This document shows, in pieces, positions 1 to 12,152 of a stretch of 64,000 bases of DNA; position 1 is the stretch's first letter, and every line of letters starts with the position of its first letter. The position numbers and the translations under genes were made by a program. This DNA comes from Strigops habroptila. Lineage: Eukaryota; Chordata; Aves; Psittaciformes; Psittacidae. The stretch covers positions 93,922,743-93,986,742 of the forward strand of contig NC_044278.2 in assembly GCF_004027225.2 (NCBI RefSeq). The letters are read 5' to 3'. Below the pieces are notes generated by a model. That model saw only the letters and a list, made by a program, of their open reading frames with translations. It ran no database searches and was not told where the DNA came from.

Positions 1-1520
1 TGAGGTTTTATGTGTATTTTATGAATGAAGGGGAAGGCCAACAAGGCAGGTATCATGGTGGGATTCTGATATAGACCAGCCAACCAGGATGAAGAAGTGG
101 ACAAAATATTCTATAGGTAGCTAACAGAAGTCTTACAATTGCTATCCCTTGTTCTTGTGGGGGACTTCAACTTACCAAACATCTGCTGGAAAAAACACAG
201 CAGAGGGGTAACAGCCAAGAAGGCTCCTGGTGTGTGTGGAAGATAACTTCCTGACACAGGTGGTGAGTAAGCCAGCTAGGGAAGGTGTCCCGCTGGACCT
301 GTGTTTGTGAACAGAGAAGGACTTGTCAGTGATGTGATGGCTAGAGGCTGTCTTGGGCATAGTGATCACAAAATGATAGAGTTTTTGATTCTCTGAGAAG
401 TAAGGAGTGGGATCAGCAGAACTGCTACTTTGGACTTCCAGGGGGCAGTCTTTGGCCTGTTTAAGAGACTGGTTAATGCAGCCCCTTTGGGGGAAGTCCT
501 GAGGGGCAAAGGAGTCTAGGAAGGCTGGACATTCTTCAAGAAGTAAATCTTAAAGTCACAAGAGCGGGTTGTTCCCATGTGCCGAAAGATGATCCCATTG
601 GGAAGAAGGTTGGCCTGGCTGGACAAAGAGCTTTGGCTGGAACTCAGGAAAAAAAGGAGAGTTTATGACTATTGGAGGAAGGCAACTCAGGAGGACTACA
701 AGGGTGTTGTGAGGTTATGCAGGGAGAAAATTAGAAGGGTCTAAGCCCAACTAAAACTTAATCTGGCTACTACCACAAAAGACAATTTAAAAAGTTTCTA
801 TAAATACATTAGCAACAAAAGGAGGGCTAAGGAGAATCTCCATCCTTTATTGGATGTGGGGGGAAACCTAGTGACAAAAGATGAGGAAAAGGCTGAGGAA
901 CTTAATGCCTTCTTTGGCTCAGTTTTTAGAAATAAGACCAGCTGCTCCCAGGGTACCCAGCCCCTGTTGCTGGAAGACAAGGGTGGAGAGCAGACTGAAG
1001 CCTCCATAATCCAAGGAAAAATGGTCAGAGATCTGCTACACTGCTTAGACACACACAGGCATATGGGGCCAAATGGGATCCACCCAGGGTAGTTAGAGAG
1101 CTGTCGGAAGTGCTCACTGAGCTACTTTCCATCATTTATCAGCAGTCCTGGCTAATAGGGGAGATCTCATTTGACTGCAAGTTAGCAAATGTGACACCCA
1201 TCTACAAGAAGTGGTGGAAGGGGGATCCAGTGAACTACAGGCCTGTCAGCCTGACCTTGGTGCTGGGGAAGGTGATGGAGCAGATCATCTTGAGTAACAT
1301 CACACAGCACGTAGAGGACAGCCAGGTGATCAGGTCCAGTCAGCATGGGTTATGAAAGGCAGGTCCTGCTTGACTAACCTGATCTCCTTCCGTGACAAGA
1401 TGACCTACTTAGCAAATGAGGGAAAGGCTGTAGATGTCATCTACCTAGACTTTAGTAAAGGCTTTGACACTGCTTCCCATAGCATTCTGCAGCATTCATG
1501 GCTGCTCATGGCTTGGACGC
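1..1520 (+). mobile_element. CR1 LINE, truncated ORF2 (endonuclease end and RT start)
   Basis: A plus-strand CR1 retrotransposon fragment that continues off the left edge of the window. Translation in shifting frames gives the end of the endonuclease domain, with GDFNLPNICW near 160-190 and a GHSD motif near 355-370, then the linker (KSFYKYISNKR near 790-820), then the reverse transcriptase start with KLANVTPIYKK, DPVNYRPVSL (about 1220-1250), SQHGL and YLDFSKGFDT (about 1441-1475). It stops near LAAHGLD (about 1495-1520), before the FADD catalytic box, and has no CR1 3' tail. Several frameshifts and in-frame stops make it a dead copy. The 3' end is probably an internal deletion or rearrangement, since CR1 copies normally lose the 5' end and keep the 3' end. 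Confidence 0.9.
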
Positions 1521-3607
1521 CTCAGAGCTTAAGCTAAGCGTTTGGGTTAAGTGACCTGAATTGTAATTAAATCATGGAATAGTCATGTTCCAGAAACGCC
1601 TCTTCTCTGTAGTCCTCTGCTGAGCTTCAGGGATGCCCGCGTTGCCAGCCCAGCTGCAAGCACTCCTTATTGCACTCCTTGATGCTTCTTTCTAACTAAC
1701 TGAAACTGAATCCTGTCTCAGTCTCTTGATTTTCTGCCTGCTGTGTGCTTTGCGATGTCTTGGGCTAGTTTGCCTTAGGGTTAAATGTGTCTATCCTCTG
1801 AAATGACACTGTGTTATGACATGTGGCATCTAACACAAGGTTGAAGAGATAGCCAGGATCCCCTAACCCTTTGGGAATATGACATCTTGTGCAATTATGT
1901 TGACATAACAAAGAGGTGGTTTGGGTTCACTTTTTCAGCTGGAAAGTTTTCTTTTTAGAAGAATTAAAGGGAAGGCTTTCAAGCACAGCAAGGGGATGGG
2001 ATTACTATTTGTGGAGGAATGGGGATAGTTCTGTGTGGTGTTTGGGCTGGAGGCAAGGCTGCTTGCTAGGGAAGGAGGCTGGGGTGGGATGATGAGGGGA
2101 CAGCAAGCACTTCTGCCCTGGCAGTGGTGACCCCACACCCCATGATGGTGTTTGATCTGGAGCTGCAGCCTGAAGGCTCTGGTCCAAGGGACTGAGGACC
2201 ATTCTCAGGATTATGCTTCACCATAACCACAATCAAATTCTCCCCCAGGTGAAGTGATTTGAACGCAGTCATCAGCACTGGATGAGAACATTAAGCTATA
2301 GACATTTTAGTGACAATGAAAATGCTTCCCAGCATCACCATTGTTATTTGTTCCTTTCCCTAGAGGACCTGAGACCAAACATTTGTGTAGCTGAGGAGTC
2401 AGAAGGACCTCTCCTGATCACAGCTTCATGTGGAAGCTAGCCAAAAGCAGCCTCTAACTACACAGACCCTTTCCAGCACACTCCCGTTTGACAGCAAATT
2501 AGTCCCCAAGCCAAGTCAGTTAGCGCTTCTCTGATCAGAGATGACTGCCATTGAGTCTTTTAACATGCAATTATACTTTGAAAGGTCACTCTGTGAAAAT
2601 GGTGCTATGAGGCTCCATGTTTATTGACTCCATTCCCTGGGCAATTTGCTCAGTTTACATGTAATGAATAAATGCTCTTCTTGGCTGCTGCCCAGCCCGA
2701 TGGGTCTGAAAGCCAAGCTTTGTCAGCTTTCTGCCAGGGCATTATCACCAAAACTAAAGGTTGCCCCAGAGAAACCTCATGACTTGTAGACTAGGAATGT
2801 CTTTTTCCTGTCACATTTGCATTTGGATGATTTGCTGTAAACCCCTTTATCAGCATCCCCTATTTCTTCCTGTTTTCAGCTGCCAATGAACTCCACCACT
2901 CCTTGTATCTGAGTTAGATTTTGGTGCCATTTTGCCCCAGTATCAATTTTCACGTGCAGCATAGCTCCTAACTTAGCTGTGATGGTTCAGACCTGTCTCT
3001 ACAACTGACTATTGTGTCTGCTTAAGGCAATCAGGAGAGGGAAATGGGTTTTGTCATGTTAGACAGTGTATCAGCTTTGTACATGGCTGCAATCTGTAGG
3101 GTTAATTTAGTTTAATTAATTTAGTTTAGGATGGGCAGCCGACTCCCCATGGGCTGAACAAGTGACTTAACCTGGTAAAGAGGCAGGACTGTTACAGCAG
3201 AATGGCTTCTGATGCTTTTGCTGGCTGACCTATAGTTGGATCATGGACCTCACAGCAATGCAGTGTGAACATAACTGCTTTCCAGATCTAGGGCTGGAAA
3301 GGATCATTCTAATCTTGAGGCTGAATGGTGCAGATGGGGTTTCTGCAGCAATCCTGAACCTAGGGAGTATTGTAAACTCTGGAGAAGAGCTATGCTGTAC
3401 CTACACAGAGAAGCAGTCATGTCAGCCACTGAGGAACTGAGAGTCCAAAGTGTGGTCTGTTTGACCTGATAGCCTTCGAGTCTCAATGGGGCATGCAACC
3501 ATCACTGCAAGGGAAACTTCATGAGTCATGGTAGGGCTTTAATTAGATTGCAATTTGAGTGAATATGAGTGCATTTTTTTTCAGAAAGAAATCCTCTGTT
3601 TTCCTCT
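1521..3607. other. Intergenic, no supported feature
   Basis: Unique-looking sequence with only short chance reading frames (none above 75 codons) on both strands. A TTAATTTAGTTTAATTAATTTAG stretch near 3100-3128 is a small AT-rich repeat. I see no gene, RNA or recognisable mobile element. Confidence 0.5.
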
Positions 3608-3712
3608 GCTTTGAGCAACCTGGTCTAGTGGAAGGTGTGCCTGTCCATGGCAGGGGGTTGGAACTATATGGTCTTTAAGGTCCCTTCCAGCCATTCTGTG
3701 ATTCTATGATTC
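3608..3712 (+). mobile_element. CR1 3' end fragment
   Basis: A short plus-strand CR1 tail: TTTGAGCAACCTGGTCTAG, then GGTGTGCCTGTCCATGGCAG, GGGTTGGAACTATATG, and the terminal ATTCTGTGATTCTATGATTC octamer repeats at 3693-3712. It is 5'-truncated to about 105 bases, the usual fate of CR1 insertions. Confidence 0.95.
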
Positions 3713-6700
3713 AAAGACTTCTGAGTATTTGGGTTTGTGCTGTTTGGAGCTTCTATGCACAGTGATGGACCTTCCAGGACAGACACCCCCATGTTGCTTC
3801 TGTGCTGGCTTCAGTGGTTGGACACCTTCATGGCTGATGACTCAGCTCTTGTTCCTCCAGGTTTCCAGCTGAGAGAAGAAGAGCAATCAGCAGGCATAGG
3901 TGAGAGGCAATCCAGCACAGACACTATGATTAAGTGCTCACCCTCAATACACTAAGGACATAATGCATGCAGAAAAGTTTTTTCAACATGACTTCTCAGT
4001 GTACGCATAACCACCAGTTGACATATGTCAGTCCTGCATAACAGGTGATGGGGCCGGTGAGTTTGCCATAACCCATAGCCTGGCTGTCAACATCAGCTGG
4101 TACAGATGTACGCTGCTGGAGGGCCCAGGTTTAATCTCTGCCAGTTTTCAATGCAGGAGTTATCACACACAGTCGCTGTACAATAGCAACAACAATTACA
4201 GGCTGTCAGGAATGCAGCCAGTCCTCCTCGGACCTGGGGCTGTCCCTGTCTTCTGCCAATCCATCAGAGAAGTGGTATGGAGGCTTACTCAGAGGAGGCT
4301 GGATAAATCTTGGCAGCTCTCACGTTGGTCACACCATTCAGTGGACATTTATACTCTTTTTTTGCAGTCCTGGTTAAGTATTTCTTCTAAACTCTGGAAG
4401 TGGCAGTGCAGGGCCTGTGACACGCCAAAGTTCAACCCTCTCCGCCTGCTGGAAATCCTATTCCAAGGACACATGTCAGAAGAAACTGCTGCCCAGAGCC
4501 AACAGCAATACATTCCTGCTTTACTCAGGACTCTCCTAGCTATTTGGGGTTTTTTTAGTTCAGTATTTCTTTGAGTATTAAGGGTAGCCCTGACACTGCC
4601 ACTCCTGGATATCTTCTTCCACACCTCAATTAGGGAAAAGCACTGGCATCACATGAAGCTGATTTTGAGTAATGATCCCTTTCAGTATCAGCTGTTACTT
4701 TTGAAGATGTTATCAGTCCTAAAAGGCCTCACTGCATTATTATTTTATGTTAGTATATTATATGATTATTCATTTATACTTCTGTAGTTCCCAGAGACCT
4801 TTCTGTGGATCAGGACCCTACTGTGGAAGGTGCAGTAGCACCTAGCCATATTTTGTAGCCTACTGTCATTGTCAGAAACCAGAGAGGAACTGCGTCCTGA
4901 AATAGGAGCTGTCTGATGGAGATATGAATAGACCTTATGTTTCTGTTCAAGATCCTGTTCTAATTCTCAAAGCTAAGGGAGGGACTCACATCGGTTTTGG
5001 CTGCTGTTGAGCTGAACATCTCCAGAACTGGTGGCATCCAGTTGCATGGTCTAGCCATTTGCCAGAGTTTATTAGGAGAGACCCAAACTAATCCCTGCAG
5101 GTATATCTAGTGCCCCTGCTGTGCAAGGCAGAGACAAAGATGTCAGGTTTGCCTGCATCCCTCCTATGCACCCACACTGATGAGCCTCGCAGAGCCTTAC
5201 GGGAGCATTGCTGTCTTGTGCCCTAAAACCGTCTTGGTCTAAAAGTCAATATTAGTAGATTTTTAAAGAACAGTCTTAAGGACATCAAAGTCTTCTAGCC
5301 AGCTGCCTGATAGCTGTTACCTTCAACAGTTGAAGCAGGGATTATAACTTGAAGAAAGTGTCTACATGCATTGTGCTTGTGACTGGTTTCACTCTGAATA
5401 AGTCCACAGAGTCTGCTGGCCAGACAGTCCAGTCTGAAAAGAAAGATCCATTCCAGACTTGTTTCATACATGACAGTGTTTGCTTTTCTTTTTTAAGTGG
5501 TCTTTCTTAGCAGAGAAAGGAAGAATATATGAGTTTCTCTTGAACCCAAGCCAATAAGGCCTGACTGGCAGTGAAATGACTCTTGCTATGCAGACATCCA
5601 GTCTGTGGCTATAAGGAAAGTGCATTTAAGATCACCAGAAACCTCTGCCCCAAATCTCATGTTTGCATTTGAATAAGTTTATTTCTTTGTCTAAAAGCTC
5701 TGATTTTTCAGCCTGCACCGTATGGATGTTGAAGCAGTTCATCACTGTTGCCATGAAAGTTCAAAGCCATTTATCTTCAATAAGGTTATTTGATGCAATT
5801 TCTAGCAGCAAGAACCCCTCAGTCTTGGGGCTCTTTACAAGATTAAGTGATGTATTCAGATAGGCAATGTCTCAGGAGAATTTTCAGTACCTGAAAGATA
5901 GAAAGCTCGTTCTAGTCGAAGGGCAGCAGGCTTTGTAATTGGTGTTTCTGATTTGCCTCCCACTAAGGTTTGTTAGGCTTTTTTTTTTTGAGCCTGGGAT
6001 TCCTTTGTGAAAGTACTGCAAGAACAGCCATCTTTGCAACGAATGTTAGTCCTCATCCTTCTCTTGAAGATGATGACTGCCTGCTAATCCTTCACATGCA
6101 TGTTCTGGAGGGGCAGAGCCCAAAGAGGGATAAAAAAAGCTATGAATTAGTCTATTGCCTTTATGGAAAGAGAAAAAATGAGTGATCATGGTCCTAACCA
6201 AGGATAAGAGGTATAGGTTTAGTTTGATGTTCTGCCAAAGATTTTTTTGGTGGTTTTCAGCAAATACTTTCCTACTTTGGTGGGAGCTATGCAGGCGAAT
6301 GACAACAAAACTGTTAGGTGCCTGGGCTAGCAGCTGCAGGTAGCTGGGTACCCACAAAAAGCAGAGAAGCTGTGGGACAGGACTGGGACTGGGTGTCAGC
6401 GCTAACTATGCAGCATCAGAGCCATCTGCATGCAGACCCACAGCGCCAAGGGCTGATCCTCTCATCTGTACTGCTTTAAAGACAAGGGTACCAGCAGGCC
6501 AGAGACCTTTTTGCTGGGTGGAAGGTGCTGATACGAAGAGACACGTCTCTGCATGGACCTTCTGCTCTCCGCTGGTTTGCTAGTCTCAGGATGTCCCAAT
6601 CATTTTCCTGACAGCCCGTGCTGTGACCTTATTTTGAGTGGTTGCTGTTGAGTAATGATTCTCTCTGGAGGTTTTGCTCTGCCCTCAGTTGTATGTGTTT

Positions 6701-7677
6701 GCCTCCAGAGCCTGGGGGCACTGTCCTGTGCTACCCTGCTGCCCTTGTTTTCTGCAGGCTCATCTCTGCAGAAGATGAATCACCTTTTTGTGTGAATGGT
6801 TCTGGTGATGATGTGGCAAACTTTATTTTTCACCCTCCACTCAGATGGTGTAGGGGTGCAGAGTTATTTGGATTTTTTTAATGAAAAAAGGATTAAAAAC
6901 TATGCTTGCATCTGAACAGTTCAGAAGCTGTAGCTCCTCCATGTGAAAACATTTTTTCTGTAGGATTGTGTCTCTGGGTCTGTTCTGACAGACTCTTCTC
7001 TGATTGAAGTGCTTTTCAGGTGTGTTATGAGCTAGAAAAGCAAGATAAATCACTTATACTACAGTACTGTCAACTGGGTTTCATTCCTCTGATGCCCAAA
7101 AGAGAGAGCCATTCAGCAGTATCTAGCAATTTATTGTAAACATTCATTTTGTTATAACCATTTCATTGTCCAGAATTTACCATCCCTCCTTTCTTCAGTA
7201 GCTTACTGGATTGTATTCACAGAGGATAGTATGAAAAGTATGTGATATCAGAGTCCAGTGGGAAGAGGACTACTGCCCTACTTCTCAGCAAGCCCTTCAG
7301 CCAGCACTGCCACAGCAAGATCCTTTGTCATCTTCAAGATGAGGCTCAGGATGCTTCAGCTGATTTATAACGAGTCATGGATATATGATGTGAGCTTAAT
7401 TCATAATGGGATTGAGCTGAAAGCACTAATGCTGTTTTACTGCAGATCTGACATTAACATTCACACTGTGTCTGATGGATAGTGCAGAAGAACCAAAGTA
7501 GGTTTTCTAGTGGGTCTGGTAGCAATCCATCTGGCTCAGCCTGATGAAAATAGTGTTGCACTTTGCTAATCTAGGCACAAGAAAATCCATCCATGAACAC
7601 AGATATGTGAAAACTCTAAAAAAAACCCCCAAAACCAAAAACATCCCACAACAGAAAGCCCCCTATGATTTTGTCTA

Positions 7678-7712
7678 TGTAAAATAAATAAATAAATAAA
7701 TAAACGAACGAA
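7678..7712. repeat. (AAAT)n simple repeat degenerating to AACG units
   Basis: Tandem AAAT units at 7681-7704 followed by CGAACGAACC. An ordinary microsatellite without an adjacent retroelement tail. Confidence 0.9.
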
Positions 7713-10063
7713 CCAAAATAAAGAAGGAACACTGCGCTTAGGAAGGCAGGAAAATAGAATTCTACAACAGCTGCATAGCAATTTTGCAAGACATTTTCTC
7801 TTGCACCAAATGAAGGGTACTTGCTTACTTCAGAGATGTAAGGCTGCGTTCACAGGAAGGAAGGAATTTGGAGTGACTGGGTATAATACATTCTAAAGAT
7901 GCAAAATATTAGAGTACAAAATGAATTCTAGAAGCCCCAATTTCAGCCCAAATTTTGGAAACCAAGCTACAACTGCCTTTCAGCCATGAGTACAGAGCTG
8001 TAAGAAGTGCTATATTATAGGCACTGAAAGACTGCACGTAAACTGAATTTCATTGTTGCTCCTACCTGCCAGCATTTTAGGATTTATGTCCCACCATGTA
8101 GAATATTTGCTTCGCCTTTGCTTTATGGCAGTGAAGAGTTGCTCATAGGCTTTAAATTATGACAGAATTAGAATGTCTTCCATGGTATTAAGTCCTTAAA
8201 TATACCCTTAAACATTTGAGTTTTATACTGAGATGCTTACAAAGGCTGGATTTAGGCACCCATATCTCCTTTCTCCCCAAAATGTGTCCTTGCTTTCTGT
8301 ACTGGGAGTCTTACTGAGCAGATTTTCATCAGTACTCCAACATAGCTGAATTTCTGAAATCCCTGCCACAGCTGGGGCTTTGCAGCTGTGGAGAAAGCCA
8401 AGCAAGAAGGTTACTCGAAGTAAAGCGAGTAGTTGGCTGCAAAGAGCAGCAAGAACAATTTAAACAATGGCACTCAAGAGGCAAAAGCCGGAGAAGGCAA
8501 GAAATGCCATGGGCTGTGCAAGCCGAAGGATGAAACGCAGGCTGAGAGCTTGAGAATATGCTGAGTGGCCACCAGATGGGAGGGAGGACTGGAGAGGAAA
8601 TAGAAGGGCCAAACCGTTGGTGTGGTCATGAGAAAGCTCTGGGAGAAGGACATGGAGGATGTGAGGAGGTCTGTGTTAGGGAGGTCACTTTTCCACTGTG
8701 CCTCCTCCCCCATCAAAACCAGGATGCTAGTAACAGGTGGAGATGCCCATCCCAGAAAAATGTTGCTGTCACATTCTGTCAGAAATAAACTGGTCCTTTG
8801 GCAAGGAGCATACCCCAAAATACCAATCAGTGCATTCTTCATTTCAGTAGATATTTCAAGAACAAAAGGAGCCACCTAGTAAGAAGTAAATAGTCTGGAA
8901 CAACCCAAGGAATATCCTTCTCCCTATAAATGGTTGTGATCAGGCAATGAAAGCAGCATTACATTAGGTCTCTACCACAGTGTTCAAAGAGCTCAGGAAG
9001 TGTAAGCCAGAAGAACTGTTTTTGTTGGGGTTTTATTGCTTTTGCTTTGTTTTAGTTCAGCAGCAGAATATTTGCCAGAGGAGCTGGAGAAGCCAGTTTC
9101 AGTCCACAAAAGTGCCAAAGATTGATTTATGGCCATCATTTAGGGAAAGGGCAGCAATTGCTGGTTCTGAATATTTAACATTGCAAGGAAAAGACAAGCC
9201 ACTCTGAAGCCTGCATGTTCCAGTAAAGCACTGCACACCAGCATGCCCTCCTGGCCCCTAAATACAGATCTGGGAGAGCAGAGAAGGTATGCCTCAGCAT
9301 ACTCTTACAGGGACTGAGGCTTCTGTTTCAGACCTCAGCTTGCATGGTCATGATCAGCAAGACACCCTAGCTCCTCTCTGAGTATGAAAGCCCAGGTAAG
9401 GAGGCAAGGCACATCTGCAACTCGGAAGGCATTACCTGCATAGCATTCATCTCAGGAAAATTGCAATTGGTTCTGCTTCACGCATCAGTTATCATAATTC
9501 CCAGGAGAGCAGCAGGTGGGAGATTAGTATCAGTGGCTTTGCCTACCCAAAGCTAGCTACAGCAAGATGCCTTTTGAAAGGACTGAAGGACTGTTCTCAG
9601 CTTGCTTCCCCTCACTTACTTGGTTCATCAAGGGACTTACTTAGGTGATGACCCTCAGTCTCTCTAGCTACTAACTGACCCAATCCTCCAGATGTTTATT
9701 GAAAAAGCTTTCAGGAGCAGGCAGACCACAGCCACACACAGACAGAAGGGAAAACAGGAAAAGACAATTTCCCATGTTTCTCATGTGTCACACTCCCTGT
9801 AGAGCCCCATCCTTCAACACATCACTGTGGTGGGATTTCACTGTGGTTGTTGGCTGTGGGGGAAACACGCTTGACTGCAGATGGGACCAAGTGTCAGGAG
9901 ATGGCCAACACCTCCCTTGGACTCCTCCCCAAGGAACCAGCCAAGGAAGAAATTCTTAGAGAAACCCATGTTTCTTCTTGTGACCATCACCATGTGTGAA
10001 ACATCCTTAGTAGAAGAAAAGGGCCTAAATGTGTGGGAGAAAAGAAAAAAAAATAGTTGTCGT

Positions 10064-10109
10064 GTTTTGTTTTGTTTTGTTTTGTTTTGTTTTGTTTTGT
10101 TTTGTTTTT
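10064..10109. repeat. (GTTTT)n pentanucleotide microsatellite
   Basis: About nine GTTTT units in a row on the plus strand. Just downstream lie AAAAAAG and T-rich tracts. Likely polymorphic in length. Confidence 0.95.
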
Positions 10110-10435
10110 AAAAAAGAGAACATTTCAAATTTCATAGACAACTTACAGATACTTCAGCTGCATTATTTTAAGCCAATATTTAGCAGCACACACTGTGGGT
10201 CTAAAGGGCACAGCATTCGATAGCATGATCAGTACACAACTTAGAACTGTCCTGATACTGTATTTTATGAAATCTCTTTTAAATGCTAAGGAAACAGCAG
10301 CTAAAAAAGTGAAAGCCCCCGTGGTTGGCTATGGCTATATACATCCTGGAGCCAGACCATGCAGCAAGCCTCTCACTGCCCATTATGATACAAAAGTGAG
10401 ATTTAACCATGCTTACAGGTTTTTTTCTTTTTCTT

Positions 10436-11016
10436 TTTATTTTTATTTTGAAGTTTTCATTGTTTGTGTGGTGAAGGTTGTTTTCTCAGACACTGAAGGG
10501 AGCTCTGAAACTGCAAGCTCCCTGGGACTTGGTTGTGACCACAATGTAAGAGTTAAATCACTATTGCTAGTATGGAAACCTGAGTCCTCTTAGTGGAATT
10601 CTTTAGTTCATTTCCTTAGTGGAATACTTTACCTTTTGCCAAGCACAGGGGCCTCTTTAATACCAGGCAATTAGGCAGACAATGAAGGAAACACATTTGC
10701 ATAGAATGCTCAGACCAAAGTTTTCTATGAGTCACCCTGGGTGCACTTTCCAGGAGAAAGTGTTGTTTTCAGTGTTGTTGGAGGGCAGCAATAAATTGAT
10801 TAGCCTCTTTAAAATTTCTCATAAAATTGTATTAACAAAATGGTAAATACATTACACGGAGACTGTAACCACAGGATGTTTAAATAATGCCCACTGTGGA
10901 CAAGTACTGAATACCATAAAAGACCTGAGACCCCCCCGAAAAGTCTGCAAGTTGTGGCTCTTCCAAGGCAGCTAGAGCACCATTGTTACTCCTCCTCTTC
11001 TTCTTCCTCTTCCCTC
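10436..11016 (-). other. SIAH3: Probable SIAH3 3' UTR
   Basis: Sequence immediately after the stop codon on the minus strand. It opens with a purine tract of GAGGAAGAAG type (11016-10990), followed by AT-rich non-repetitive sequence. Candidate polyadenylation signals on the minus strand are ATTAAA at 10661-10656 and two tandem AATAAA at 10447-10442 and 10441-10436, the latter inside a T-rich plus-strand tract. Which one is used, if any, cannot be decided from sequence; the extent given assumes the most distal of these. Confidence 0.4.
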
Positions 11017-11610
11017 TCACATTTCAGCTTCGGCGTTGTGAACTTTGCTGGTGGTTATTGCAATCCCTATCGCTAGGCTTCCGTTATCGGAAAAGAGTTG
11101 AGCCAGGGAAGTGTTCAGCACAAGACAATCCCCATCCGAAATGACAGAGTCAACACACTCCAGTACCGACCTGGGGGTTGCCTCCCACTTGAGGCGCCTC
11201 TGGTTCCTGTTGAGCTCAAGCCGGTAGGTGAAGTTGTCGGCTTGGGTCGGCGTGCCGATCAGCATCATCGTGGCAAAGAACTGGGGGTGGCCTTCATACT
11301 TCTCCTGCTTCCTGAGAACCAGCAAAAACTGGTGGCCAAGGCAAGAGTGCATGATGATCCAGTCTGTAGGTGCAGGCAGGTGCATGTCCGTGGCCAGGAA
11401 GACAATCTCTGCCCCATGAAGGATGTTGATATGATGGGTCTGCCTCAGGTGGGACACCACCACCTCCAGGTGCCCTTCCCATGGGCAGGAAAAGAGCGGG
11501 CATGTGCAGGGAACCAGCTGGGGGTCATGCACTGCTTCGTGGTGATGGCAGGCAGGAAGGATGCCTTGCTCTGTGGACGACTGTGCAGCTGCACAGCGAG
11601 TAGGTGCATA
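11017..11610 (-). CDS. SIAH3: SIAH3 coding exon 2 (residues 46-242, stop)
   Basis: This exon holds most of the protein. It follows a CTTCTCTTGTAG acceptor (AG at 11612-11611), opens in phase 0 with Tyr46, and runs 197 codons to TGA at 11019-11017. Residues 46-75 are a linker with only three consecutive histidines (67-69). A zinc-finger remnant of SIAH type follows, C82-x4-C87-x11-H99-x4-H104. From about residue 112 to the end is the SIAH substrate-binding (TRAF-like) domain, recognised by EIVFLATDMHLP, FLLVLRKQEK, FATMMLIGTPTQADNF, KWEATPRSVLE and LNTSLAQLFSDNGSLAIGI. The C terminus is NAEAEM. The total of 242 residues is shorter than human SIAH3 (about 269 from memory), the gap falling in the histidine-rich linker. 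With no RING it is unlikely to be an active E3 ligase by itself. Human SIAH3 has been linked to mitochondria and to restraining the PINK1/Parkin pathway; that is literature knowledge, not visible here. No frameshift or internal stop is present, so the gene looks intact. Confidence 0.96.
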   Translation of the reverse strand, partial: YAPTRCAAAQSSTEQGILPACHHHEAVHDPQLVPCTCPLFSCPWEGHLEVVVSHLRQTHHINILHGAEIVFLATDMHLPAPTDWIIMHSCLGHQFLLVLRKQEKYEGHPQFFATMMLIGTPTQADNFTYRLELNRNQRRLKWEATPRSVLECVDSVISDGDCLVLNTSLAQLFSDNGSLAIGIAITTSKVHNAEAEM

Positions 11611-12130
11611 CTACAAGAGAAGAGAAATTACATGTGATAGCAGGTGACCAGGAACCAGTGCAGATATGCAAGGGGCAGACACTGCAGACATCTGCCACCT
11701 CATACCCCTCAGAAAACAGCACTGGTGGGAATGCCAGGAACTCAAGCTCTCTGGAGATCAGGGCAATCCAGGCCCAGATCTGCACAGCAAGTGTGTTGGC
11801 AGTTGCCTTTTCTCCAGAAGAAGAGAGAAACTGTTTCAGCCATGATAGGTCACTGCATATGAAAGTGATATATGTGTTTAAAGAGAGATTTCATTAGTTT
11901 GGGGAGGGAAATCTGATTAAAAGGAAAAAAAGCCCAACAAAGCAAGGACAGCATGGTGCATTTTATATAGTTAAGGCTCTTGCAGCTCAGAACAAGGAAA
12001 TGAAATATGTATGGCTTTATTATTCTTTAATGAAACACACTGGCAAGTACAGGCATTTCTCCTGAAACAATATGCTTTATAATACCCATAATTGGGGAAA
12101 TAAAAGTCAGTTTTTATTGTATAAGATGCC

Positions 12131-12152
12131 TTTTTTTTTTTTTTTTTTTTTT
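12131..12152. repeat. Poly-T tract (22 bases)
   Basis: An uninterrupted run of 22 T on the plus strand inside the SIAH3 intron, about 520 bases from exon 2. On the minus strand it is poly-A, but I see no retrocopy next to it. Confidence 0.95.

Larger units (their letters stand above)
3713..10435. other. Intergenic region downstream of SIAH3
   Basis: Mostly unique AT-rich sequence. Simple repeats within it are listed separately. The longest open frames (4212-4574 plus, 120 codons; 8474-8875 minus, 133 codons) have no recognisable domain, no flanking splice logic, and overlap frames on the other strand, so I regard them as chance. No RNA gene or full transposon is visible. Confidence 0.5.

Noticed and set aside
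3270..3330. Possible CR1 tail (CTAGGGCTGGAAAGGATCAT)
   Set aside because: Resemblance is limited to about 20 bases and the octamer repeats that should flank it are missing.
4212..4574. 120-codon plus-strand ORF as a gene
   Set aside because: No domain, no promoter or splice context, and an overlapping 91-codon frame on the opposite strand.
11098..11637. 179-codon plus-strand ORF opposite SIAH3 exon 2
   Set aside because: It is the antisense shadow of the conserved SIAH3 coding sequence, has no domain of its own, and runs across the splice acceptor.
12131..12152. Poly-T as the tail of a processed pseudogene on the minus strand
   Set aside because: No retrocopied coding sequence or target-site duplication was seen next to it.
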